DNA of 64,000 bases from Chitinivorax sp. B (lineage in GTDB: Bacteria; Pseudomonadota; Gammaproteobacteria; Burkholderiales; SCOH01). Position 1 is the first letter of the stretch. Every line of letters begins with the position of its first letter. The notes under the pieces were generated by a model that saw nothing but the letters and a program-made list of their open reading frames with translations, searched no databases and was not told the DNA's origin. The stretch is from positions 186,001 to 250,000 of the forward strand of contig NZ_SCOH01000001.1 in assembly GCF_005503445.1 (NCBI RefSeq), in the 5' to 3' direction. This document shows positions 56,868-64,000 of the stretch, piece by piece. The position numbers were made by a program, and so were the translations under genes.

Positions 56868-57914
56868 TCAGAAGTAGGAAATGCTGAGCGGCTGGCCAGC
56901 CTTGTCACGTACGGTGGCAATGGCATTGGTGGCTTTACCCTTGATCTGGTCAGGCAGGCGGACCAAGCTTAGTGAACTGACTGCCGCATCGCCAGACATG
57001 AAGCCACGGACAAACAACTCTGCAACTGTATTGCCAGCGGCCTTGTCGACCACTTTGGGCAGCACGGCAAAGGTACCGGTCACGATCGGCCACGTACCGG
57101 CACCAGTCTTGTTGATCAGTTTATCGTCGAAATCGCCCTTGCTGGCCCAGTTGCTGTTCATGACCGCATCAGTAATGGCGGCAGGGGTGACTTTGATGAA
57201 TTTTCCCTCAGCATTGCCGAGTTTGACATCCGCCAGCGATTGGTCTGCGACATGGCCAAAGTCGACATAGCCAATCGCACCTTCGGTGTTTTTCACCGCG
57301 CTAGCCAAGGCTTGCCCACCTTTGACCGCTTGTACACCGGCAGGCCACTTCAGGCTGAAGCCTGTTCCCATCCCTGCTTTCCAGTCCTTGTTGGTGGCAG
57401 CCAGGTATTCGCTCAACGCAAAAGTAGTACCTGAACCATCTGCACGTACAACTAGCTTGATGGATTTGCTGGGCAATCGTTCCCCATTGTTCAGCGCTGC
57501 AATGGCCGGGTCATTCCAGTCGGTGATCTTGCCGCTGAAAATTTGTGCCAGAACATCGCCATTCAACTTCAGTTGGCCACCCTTGACCCCTGGCAAGTTG
57601 ATCACTGGGACCACTGCGGTCACGGCAATGGGGAACGCAACCAGACCAGCCTTGTTCAATTCGGCGGCAGGTGGCAGTACATCGGTGGCGCCAAAGTGAC
57701 TCTGGTTGGCTTTGACCGCAGCCAAGCCACGTTCAGAGCCCGCAGCATCATATTTCAGGGAGTGGCCATTTTTTTGCAGTGCACCGGCCCATTTGACATA
57801 GAGCGGTGCTGCTGCAGAAGAGCCAGTGCCTTGAATTTCAACGGCTTGGGCAGTAGAGAGGCCGCAGAGTACGGCGAGGGATAATTTGAAAACAGCATGT
57901 TTTACTGCGGGCAT
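56868..57914 (-). CDS. pstS: Phosphate-binding protein PstS
   Basis: This is the periplasmic phosphate receptor of the Pst transporter. The 348 residues have a signal peptide (FKLSLAVLCGLSTAQA), then IQGTGSSAAAPLYVKW (phosphate loop), GSERGLAAVKANQSHFGATD and VRADGSGTTFALSEYL. The start at 57914 (MPAVKHAV) follows GGAAG; the open frame reaches back to 58196 but that part looks non-coding. pstCAB do not follow. Only one loose half of a Pho box is seen upstream. Confidence 0.94.
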   Translation of the reverse strand: MPAVKHAVFKLSLAVLCGLSTAQAVEIQGTGSSAAAPLYVKWAGALQKNGHSLKYDAAGSERGLAAVKANQSHFGATDVLPPAAELNKAGLVAFPIAVTAVVPVINLPGVKGGQLKLNGDVLAQIFSGKITDWNDPAIAALNNGERLPSKSIKLVVRADGSGTTFALSEYLAATNKDWKAGMGTGFSLKWPAGVQAVKGGQALASAVKNTEGAIGYVDFGHVADQSLADVKLGNAEGKFIKVTPAAITDAVMNSNWASKGDFDDKLINKTGAGTWPIVTGTFAVLPKVVDKAAGNTVAELFVRGFMSGDAAVSSLSLVRLPDQIKGKATNAIATVRDKAGQPLSISYF

Positions 57915-58122
57915 GAGACTTCCGAATGTTTCTTTGTCATAAAAGTTTAATATTATCAAATTCGAATGTTGCGATGCCACAAAATTTTTCGAGTATAAGC
58001 ACTTGTTTTCACTTGAGCATCCTGCTCGGCAGATTGGCTTGTTTCGTGTGACAATGGCAGGTTGACCCGCTGCCAGCCAACAGGCTGGTACTTTAGTTTT
58101 TGCAAATCTGGCCCGACTCATC

Positions 58123-60042
58123 ATGCAGACCACACCGTTTCGTGTGCTGTCCATCATTCCACCGATGACACAGCTCAATACCCCGTATCCATCCACGGCC
58201 TATCTCACGGGTTTTCTCCGCTCACGTGGGTTTGATGCAGTGCAAGAGGATCTGGCCCTGGCTTTGGTGCTGAAATTGTTCTCCCGCAGTGGACTGCAGG
58301 CAATGCGGGAAGTAATTGTGACGATGCCTGCGCATCTGCGTACGCCACTGGTCGCGGAATACCTGGAACATGCTGATCGATATGAAGCGACCATTTCCCC
58401 AGTGATTGCATTTCTGCAAGGGCGGGACAGTACCCTGGCCTATCGAATCTGCAGCCGCCATTTCTTGCCAGAAGGGCCGCGTTTTGCCTCTCTGGATGTC
58501 TATGTCGACCCGGATGACCCGGAAGGAGGGGATCCACTGGGTTGGGCGTTTGGTGCGTTGGGTGGGCAGGATCGGGCGCGACATCTGGCTACCCTGTATA
58601 TGAATGATGTGGCCGATGTGCTGCGTGAAGCAATCGACCCACGTTTTGAGTTTGTGCGTTATGCCGAATCGCTGGCGCAGGCCCAACCCAGTTTCGACCC
58701 ATTGGCCGCCGCACTGGCTGCACCACACAATCTGGTCGATGCAACCCTTCATCGGCTGACGCTGGATGCGATAAAACGACATCAGCCAAAGCTGGTGCTG
58801 TTGTCGGTGCCTTTCCCGGGGGCAGTCTATGCTGCGTTGCGTATTGCACAGTCTATCAAGGGATTCGATCCGGACATTGTAGTTGGGTTGGGTGGCGGGT
58901 TTGTGAACACGGAGCTGCGAGAATTACGCGAACCTCGCCTGTTCGATCATATCGATTATGTCACGCTCGACAGTGGGGAACGCCCCTTGTTGGCGCTGCT
59001 GGAACACCTGCAGGGGCAACGTTCACAGCAACGGCTGGTCCGCACATTTGTCCGCGATATGGATACCGGCCAGGTTCGCTATTTCAACTGGCAAGAGCCA
59101 GATATCCCATTTGATGAAATAGGTACGCCAACCTGGGACGGGTTGCCGATCGATCGTTATCTGTCGCTGCTGGACATGCTCAACCCCATGCATCGGTTGT
59201 GGTCGGATGGACGCTGGAACAAATTGACCGTGGCGCATGGCTGTTACTGGAAAAAGTGCAGTTTCTGCGATGTGACGCTGGACTACATTTCGCGTTATGA
59301 AGCCGCGTCCGCCAGTGTGCTGGTAGATCGCATCGAAGCCATCATTGCCGAAACGGGGCAGACCGGTTTCCATTTTGTGGATGAAGCTGCCCCGCCCAAA
59401 GCCCTGAAGGCGCTGGCGCAAGAGCTGCTGCGGCGCAATCTGTCGATTTCCTGGTGGGGCAACATCCGCTTTGAAAAGTCGTTTACGCCCGAACTGTGTC
59501 AATTGTTGGCCGACAGTGGCTGTATTGCCGTCACTGGTGGGTTGGAGGTGGCATCCGACCGCTTGCTGCAGTTGATGAAAAAAGGCGTCTCGGTCGATCA
59601 GGTGGCGCGGGTCACCAGTGCCTTCACCGAAGCCGGCATTCTGGTGCACGCTTACCTGATGTACGGTTTCCCGACTCAGACGGTACAGGATACGGTAGAT
59701 GCATTGGAATATGTGCGGCAGATGTTCGAGGCCGGCTGTATCCAGTCAGGCTTTTTCCATCGCTTTGTCTGTACCGTGCATTCACCCGTGGGCCAGAATC
59801 CGCAAGAATATGGCGTCACCTTGCAACCGTTGCCGGACATTACCTTTGCCAAAAACGATGTGGGTTTCATCGATCCGACCGGGGTGGATCACGATCGGTT
59901 GGGTGTGGCCTTAAACAAGGCGTTGTACAACTTCATGCATGGCATTGGGTTGGATCAGGATGTACGCCGCTGGTTCGATGAACGGGTACCCAAGCCACAA
60001 GTGCCCAAGCATTTCATTGCACGAGCCCTATCTACCCGGTGA
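58123..60042 (+). CDS. B12-binding-type radical SAM protein with CX4CX2C motif
   Basis: This encodes 639 residues. The N-terminal part up to about 330 resembles a cobalamin-binding domain (STAYLTGFLRSRGFDA, LVLLSVPFPGAVYAALRIAQ, VVGLGGGFVNTEL) but lacks the DxHxxG motif that ligates cobalt. The radical SAM part has HGCYWKKCSFCDV (Cys374, Cys379, Cys382). The spacing C-x4-C-x2-C, checked in the DNA, differs from the usual C-x3-C-x2-C. GGLEVASDRLLQLMKKGV and LMYGFPTQT are typical later strands. The reaction is unknown. I recall similar GCYW-K-C sequences in other phyla, so this may be a family feature. It stands alone. Confidence 0.88.
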   Translation: MQTTPFRVLSIIPPMTQLNTPYPSTAYLTGFLRSRGFDAVQEDLALALVLKLFSRSGLQAMREVIVTMPAHLRTPLVAEYLEHADRYEATISPVIAFLQGRDSTLAYRICSRHFLPEGPRFASLDVYVDPDDPEGGDPLGWAFGALGGQDRARHLATLYMNDVADVLREAIDPRFEFVRYAESLAQAQPSFDPLAAALAAPHNLVDATLHRLTLDAIKRHQPKLVLLSVPFPGAVYAALRIAQSIKGFDPDIVVGLGGGFVNTELRELREPRLFDHIDYVTLDSGERPLLALLEHLQGQRSQQRLVRTFVRDMDTGQVRYFNWQEPDIPFDEIGTPTWDGLPIDRYLSLLDMLNPMHRLWSDGRWNKLTVAHGCYWKKCSFCDVTLDYISRYEAASASVLVDRIEAIIAETGQTGFHFVDEAAPPKALKALAQELLRRNLSISWWGNIRFEKSFTPELCQLLADSGCIAVTGGLEVASDRLLQLMKKGVSVDQVARVTSAFTEAGILVHAYLMYGFPTQTVQDTVDALEYVRQMFEAGCIQSGFFHRFVCTVHSPVGQNPQEYGVTLQPLPDITFAKNDVGFIDPTGVDHDRLGVALNKALYNFMHGIGLDQDVRRWFDERVPKPQVPKHFIARALSTR

Positions 60043-60145
60043 GTGGCTGTGCTGACATGCCACCGGTTAAACGACCCGCATCTGACAGGGCAATTTTCCT
60101 TGTTGTGGTTCGCAAGCCAAAGACGGGTTCGAACAGTCAGACTGG

Positions 60146-60186
60146 GCAAGAAACCCCCATGTAATGTTTGGTGGTGGGTTTCTTGC
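60146..60186. terminator. Hairpin between convergent genes
   Basis: GCAAGAAACCC pairs with GGGTTTCTTGC around 19 bases. It sits between the radical SAM stop and the isochorismatase-like stop and can serve both directions. Confidence 0.65.
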
Positions 60187-60221
60187 TGTCTGAGCAAATC
60201 AATATCGTAATTGATCAGTGA

Positions 60222-60833
60222 TCATGCAATGGGTAGTGTGAGGATTGCCGCTGTCGTCATGACATCGCCAAATGCATCCGCCAGGGTGGCGAGTGTAGCT
60301 TGATGCAAGGTTGCATGAGCGACATGCTGAGTATCCTCGATATCGATATTCCGTGTGGCACTGGCATCGCTTGCGACAATCACCTCATAGCCAAGCAGGT
60401 TGGCATCACGGGTGGCACCGGCCACGCAAGCATGGGTCATCAGTCCGGTAATTACCAAAGTACGTATGCCTGCGTTTTTCAGCCGGGTTTCGATATCCGT
60501 GGTCGGAAAGACACTGACGGATGTCTTTTTCAGTACCGTGTGATGTGGCTTGACATGCAATGCCGGGTGAAAACTCACTGTCGGACTGTCTTCTGCAAAG
60601 ATCGGCGAACCGGCTGGTGTCAGGTGTTGAATCTGGAATACAGGCAGGTTGTGGTCGTCGGCCCAATCGATCAGTTGGTTGGCGTGCTGTAACACACTGT
60701 GGCCATCAGGGATTGGCAAACGTCCACTGTAGTACTCCTTCTGGATATCGATTACCAACAGTGCAGTCTGGGCTGAAACGATACGGTTAGGGGGGGTAGC
60801 ACCGAGGATGGCGCGAAGGGTGGGATGTGACAT
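60222..60833 (-). CDS. Isochorismatase-family cysteine hydrolase
   Basis: This encodes 203 residues. The triad is Asp29 (LLVIDIQKEY), Lys102/103 (VLKKTSVS) and Cys136 (MTHACVAGATRDA). GLMTHACV is the typical nucleophile turn. The start at 60833 follows CAGGAG; the open frame runs further upstream without a ribosome site. The substrate is unknown. It is divergent from a GlxA-type regulator, a common combination. Confidence 0.93.
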   Translation of the reverse strand: MSHPTLRAILGATPPNRIVSAQTALLVIDIQKEYYSGRLPIPDGHSVLQHANQLIDWADDHNLPVFQIQHLTPAGSPIFAEDSPTVSFHPALHVKPHHTVLKKTSVSVFPTTDIETRLKNAGIRTLVITGLMTHACVAGATRDANLLGYEVIVASDASATRNIDIEDTQHVAHATLHQATLATLADAFGDVMTTAAILTLPIA

Positions 60834-60958
60834 GGTGTGGCTCCTGAACGTGATCCAACTAAAAGTGGTGTGACATGGCCAATGCACGGAGCGTATTGTC
60901 GAATGTTGGAGCCTCAGTTGAAAGTGTCCCAAAAGACAAAAAGTGATAGGATCGGGCC

Positions 60959-61936
60959 ATGCTGATATCAGACATCAATCAGACAATTGCGGTGGTGGTG
61001 TTCCCTGGCATCAGCCCATTTCATCTTTCGGTACCGTGCATGGTGTTTGGAGACGATCTGGGCAGACTGGGGGTGCCACGCTATCAATTGCGAGTATGTG
61101 CACCGCAGCCGGGCCGTATCCCAACCCTGGCAGGGTTTGATATTGAGGTCTCCCACGATTTGTCTGCTATACAGGGTGCCGGGACAGTCATTGTGCCGGC
61201 GTGGCCTGATCCTGATGTGACCCCACCAGATTCGTTGTTACAGGCATTGCGTGATGCTCACACACAGGGCAGTCGGGTGGTTGGCCTATGTCTGGGGGCG
61301 TTTGTGTTGGCTGAGGCCGGTTTGCTGGATGGCCTGGTGGCATCGACACATTGGGCTTGGTGTGGTGATTTTGCCCGGAAGTATCCCAAGGTCAAGTTGG
61401 ATAGCAAGGCGCTGTATGTGGATGAAGGCCATATTCTGACTTCTGCTGGCACAGCAGCAGCGATTGATTGTTGTCTACATCTATTGCGGCGGGATTGTGG
61501 TGCAGACGTTGCCAATCGCGTTGCCCGACGCATGGTGGTGGCGCCGCACCGCCATGGTGGCCAGGCGCAGTACATCGAATACCCGGTACCCATCACAGAA
61601 GGCGCAGATACCTTGACTATCGCACTGGATTGGGCGGTATCCAATCTGCACACCAGTCTGACGGTGGATTCACTGGCGGATAAGGCTGCCATGAGCCGCC
61701 GCAACTTCACCCGCCGCTTCAAGCAGAAGACCGGCACTACGGTCGTTCAATGGCTACTTAACCAGCGCTTGCGCCAAGCACAATTGCTTCTTGAAACCAG
61801 CGATCATTCGGTGGATAGGATTGCTGAACTGACGGGCTTTGGTTCAACGGTATCGCTGCGTCAGCATTTCACCCGTACCTTCGTGGTATCGCCTGCGGTG
61901 TATCGCAAACAGTTCAAAATCAACTTGGGCAGATGA
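60959..61936 (+). CDS. GlxA-type AraC-family regulator
   Basis: This encodes 325 residues: an N-terminal DJ-1/PfpI-like domain (VVVFPGISPFHLSVPCMVF, with GLCLGAFVLAEAGLLDG at the nucleophile elbow) and a C-terminal AraC HTH (LADKAAMSRRNFTRRFKQKTG, VDRIAELTGFGSTVSLRQHF). The regulated gene is likely the divergent isochorismatase-like gene 125 bases away. The ligand is unknown. Confidence 0.93.
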   Translation: MLISDINQTIAVVVFPGISPFHLSVPCMVFGDDLGRLGVPRYQLRVCAPQPGRIPTLAGFDIEVSHDLSAIQGAGTVIVPAWPDPDVTPPDSLLQALRDAHTQGSRVVGLCLGAFVLAEAGLLDGLVASTHWAWCGDFARKYPKVKLDSKALYVDEGHILTSAGTAAAIDCCLHLLRRDCGADVANRVARRMVVAPHRHGGQAQYIEYPVPITEGADTLTIALDWAVSNLHTSLTVDSLADKAAMSRRNFTRRFKQKTGTTVVQWLLNQRLRQAQLLLETSDHSVDRIAELTGFGSTVSLRQHFTRTFVVSPAVYRKQFKINLGR

Positions 61937-62004
61937 TGTTGGTAGCACCTTCATATCGCGAAAATCGGCTGCCGAGCCAAGGTTGATCACGCGGGGACTG
62001 GCCA

Positions 62005-62391
62005 TCAGTTTGTTGATTTTTCAAAAGCCGGTGTAGCCGTGCCTTGGTGAAAAATCACTTGCCATTGCTGACCAACCCGTACCCAGATCGAACTTCGCAA
62101 TGTGTGCCGCTCAAGCGTGCTGTCTGCAGCGAAGTGTGTAGATCGGCAGGTCGGCAAAGCCGTTTCACCCCCTAGAACCTTCAGCGAAAAATCTTGAGCC
62201 CATACAGTCACGGGTAGGTATTCGGCAGCCAGGCTCGCGCAGATGCTTGCTTTGTCATACGACGTACCGGATCGGCCAAATTCCAGAAAGTCTTGGTGTA
62301 ACAGCCGGCTGACGTAATCTGCATCACCTTTGAGGGTTGGATCATGAAGCGATGTTTCCAGGGCTTGGAGTAACGTCAGTAAGTCCTGCAT
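62005..62391 (-). CDS. DUF4440/SnoaL-like (NTF2-fold) protein
   Basis: This encodes 128 residues with the cone-shaped NTF2-like pattern: an N-terminal helix (LLTLLQALETSL), HQDFLEFGRSGTSYDKASI and a final strand WQVIFHQGTATP. The start follows GGAGGTGA. Function is not implied by the fold. It is convergent with the GlxA-type gene. Confidence 0.85.
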   Translation of the reverse strand: MQDLLTLLQALETSLHDPTLKGDADYVSRLLHQDFLEFGRSGTSYDKASICASLAAEYLPVTVWAQDFSLKVLGGETALPTCRSTHFAADSTLERHTLRSSIWVRVGQQWQVIFHQGTATPAFEKSTN

Positions 62392-62496
62392 GGGAACGTC
62401 ACCTCCATTTGTTTTTGCCGGGCGGTGAGCGGGGTTTGGGTTGTGATACCGATGAAATATGTATGGTATTTCATGATGGTTGAGGCCGGGTTCTCA

Positions 62497-63192
62497 TCAA
62501 TCTTCATCGTGGTAGCTGAGCCAGAAGTCTTTCATCGCATCAAGATAAAAGTCTTGTTTGCCCATCAGCGTTTTCCAGGTGACGACAGGCTTGGAGGTTG
62601 CAAACTCATTTAGTCCAGTGGTGTGTTTCTCTTTGCCAGTCAGGTAATTGATGCTGCGTTCCGCTCGCTCGCCGGAGTTACGCCTGAATGACCAGCTATC
62701 CAGCCCGATTAACCGGAATCGGTTGTGCTGATGACGAAAGCGGAAGGTTTTGTGGTTGACCTCCCAACTACCGCAGCTTAGCCAGTAATGCATGTCAATG
62801 TTCAGTATGCCTCGTTTGATTTCAATGCCACCCTCTGCCAGCGGGTCTTCAAGACAAGGGGTTTCCGTATCATGCTCACTGGGCAGAAAGCCATCGATAT
62901 GTTGTACCTGCTGATAACCAGTGCCGGCCTGGAAAAGTACGACCAGTCTTCGCGGGTTCAGATTCAGTACAGTGCTGCCAAAGTTGTCATTTCGCTGGCG
63001 TTTGGCTGGATTGTTCTCTTGTAGTACCAGTACCGCATCACTGTTGCCGTCCTGATTCAGATCACCCATGGCACTCGAATGTAATTTCCAGCCAGCGGGT
63101 ACCCAGCTGTCGAACGTGCTGTTGCGTTGTGTCTGGGCTGTAGCCGATGTGCTGAACAAGCAGCAGAGCAGGAAAATCGATCGTATTGGCAT
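62497..63192 (-). CDS. Secreted protein, FG-GAP-like start
   Basis: This encodes 231 residues with a signal peptide (SIFLLCCLFSTSATAQ). The mature part begins with GWKLHSSAMGDLNQDGNSDAVLVLQ, a calcium-binding-like FG-GAP/VCBS repeat. A single such repeat is visible, followed by YWLSCGSWEVNHKTFRFRHQ, which reads as beta-sheet. The start at 63192 was chosen for the signal peptide. I recall similar proteins annotated only as hypothetical. Confidence 0.8.
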   Translation of the reverse strand: MPIRSIFLLCCLFSTSATAQTQRNSTFDSWVPAGWKLHSSAMGDLNQDGNSDAVLVLQENNPAKRQRNDNFGSTVLNLNPRRLVVLFQAGTGYQQVQHIDGFLPSEHDTETPCLEDPLAEGGIEIKRGILNIDMHYWLSCGSWEVNHKTFRFRHQHNRFRLIGLDSWSFRRNSGERAERSINYLTGKEKHTTGLNEFATSKPVVTWKTLMGKQDFYLDAMKDFWLSYHDED

Positions 63193-63692
63193 TAAATGGG
63201 TGACGTGGGTTGACGATGACTGGGCGCAGACCATAGCACATCGTCACGGCATCGTCCGTTGGAACCGACCAATGAGCCTGTTCCATGACTTATTGCTAGT
63301 CGGTGTTCGGGGTTAGTGTGCTGCTCTGCTCCTCGTGTATCACGCCTACATTTTCTCAATGCGCATCAGTTGTTATCCGATTTCAAAAATTGATCGGAAT
63401 GCCGAACGTATCAAACGATGTTTGTTCGGTTTTTCGAACGGGTTGAGGGTGTGGGTTAAAAACTCTAACAACTTTTCAATGCCTTATCTTTATATTTGCC
63501 TTTCGATAAGTTGGCATGGTCTGTGCAATAAACGCCCTTCAATAGGTAAAAACCAGAATTCGACATCATCAATTGGAGGCGGTAGCGAGACATGACGGAT
63601 ATTCCCTGTCGAACAGCACCCAGTCAGCATCAGGCTTTGACAGCTATGCAGTGTCTGGAGACGGAACCCATACACAGTTGATTACCAGTGCT

Positions 63693-63783
63693 TGAGTTCG
63701 GGTAAGTCCCAGGGCGAAAGCAGGCGGAATCGTGCCATTGGCAGCGAGTTTGCCTTGTATTCGTGCTGATATTCCCGAACTTA
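63693..63783 (+). ncRNA. Possible structured RNA element (unclassified)
   Basis: TGAGTTCGGG (63693-63702) can pair with CCCGAACTTA (63774-63783), including one G-U, and encloses 71 bases with at least one inner stem (TGCC-ATT-GGCA near 63733-63743). It resembles no riboswitch class I know. It may be a leader of the next gene, a small RNA, or chance. Confidence 0.3.
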
Positions 63784-63841
63784 CGTCACGACGGTGGCCG
63801 GCCTTTACTTCACTGCTGTGATCAGTGCACTGCCCAAGTCA

Positions 63842-63863
63842 GATGGAAATCCAGGTTTCCATC
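63842..63863 (+). repeat. Hairpin in the leader of the last gene
   Basis: GATGGAAA and TTTCCATC pair around six bases, about 80 bases before the ATG at 63942. Confidence 0.6.
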
Positions 63864-63895
63864 AGGCCCGTAACAACCGATTCATTCGAAAAGGT

Positions 63896-63919
63896 GACGA
63901 CCTACCCCCACAGGTCGTC
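63896..63919 (+). repeat. Second hairpin in the leader of the last gene
   Basis: GACGACCT and AGGTCGTC pair around an ACCCCCAC loop, 22 bases before the last start codon. Confidence 0.65.
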
Positions 63920-63941
63920 CCTGCGAACAGAGAGACAACTC

Positions 63942-64000
63942 ATGAACATGAAGAAACTCCCCACCCTCATCGGTATCGCCATGGTGCTTGGCGTGCTGGT
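63942..64000 (+). CDS. Start of a secreted or membrane protein (3' end outside window)
   Basis: Only the first 19 codons are present: MNMKKLPTLIGIAMVLGVLV-type, basic then hydrophobic, which reads as a signal peptide or first membrane helix. A second ATG two codons on is possible. An AGAGAGAC run lies upstream as a weak ribosome site. The family cannot be named. Confidence 0.6.
   Translation, partial: MNMKKLPTLIGIAMVLGVL

Larger units (their letters stand above)
63193..63941. other. Gene-free stretch with hairpins before the last gene (749 bp)
   Basis: No gene is supported. The left part has a terminator-like hairpin CCGAAC (63402-63407) / GTTCGG (63424-63429) followed by TTTTT, with no plus-strand gene before it. 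The right part holds a 10-base long-range pairing (63693-63702 with 63774-63783) and two compact hairpins at 63842-63863 and 63896-63919. Confidence 0.5.

Noticed and set aside
57915-58000. Possible Pho box upstream of pstS
   Set aside because: Only one loose half (ATGACA) is present at a sensible distance; the second half of the 18-base box is missing.

Overview
The window is a continuous piece of a chromosome from a motile, ubiquinone-making Gram-negative bacterium. The most likely group is Betaproteobacteria, perhaps a Neisseriales or Chromobacteriaceae-like lineage. Pointers are the rplU-rpmA / ispB divergent pair, surE-pcm-nlpD-rpoS with ATGA overlaps, ubiC-ubiA, the divergent argO/argP pair, FlhF-FlhG-FliA polar-flagellum genes, and a secreted GH3 glucosidase and a thermolabile-hemolysin-type lipase typical of environmental polymer degraders. 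This placement comes from gene content read by eye, without a database search. No phage, insertion sequence, CRISPR array or rRNA was seen.

Layout. 1-6 kb: end of a GH3 beta-glucosidase, a pair of unknown small genes, a thioredoxin-like ferredoxin overlapping an alpha/beta hydrolase, and a PA0069-type radical SAM protein with a LexA box against its start codon. 6-17 kb: DUF1456, then a condensin-like MksB/MksE/MksF set broken up by a periplasmic binding protein and an acetyltransferase, two more acetyltransferases around obgE, rpmA-rplU, ispB and tRNA-Pro. 17-26 kb: an HtrA-type protease, TfoX-like protein, metF, an SDR with a small membrane protein, a two-domain binding protein with a porin-like protein, and a secreted protein. 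26-33 kb: motC, fliA, flhG, flhF and flhA, all on the minus strand. 33-37 kb: surE-pcm-nlpD-rpoS. 37-43 kb: lipase, then MoxR-DUF58-transglutaminase. 43-51 kb: an HDAC-like deacetylase, small metabolic genes, a short FimV-like protein, ubiC-ubiA and argO/argP. 51-64 kb: regulator/target pairs (LysR/EamA, LysR/PACE, GlxA-type/isochorismatase), pstS, an unusual B12-binding radical SAM protein, small secreted proteins, and a gene-free stretch with several hairpins before a truncated secreted gene.

How the parts fit. The flagellar block gives export (FlhA), pole placement and number control (FlhF/FlhG), late gene expression (FliA) and a stator subunit (MotC); flhB, chemotaxis genes and a MotB/MotD partner are not in the window. 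The rpoS block combines stationary-phase regulation with survival functions. The condensin set is expected to act in chromosome organisation.

The observations most worth following up are the acetyltransferase translationally linked to the condensin genes, the LexA-box and apparently leaderless radical SAM gene, the CX4CX2C radical SAM protein, FlhG without its Walker A lysine, and the structured region at the right end. Starts were moved inside many open frames to agree with family N-termini and Shine-Dalgarno positions.
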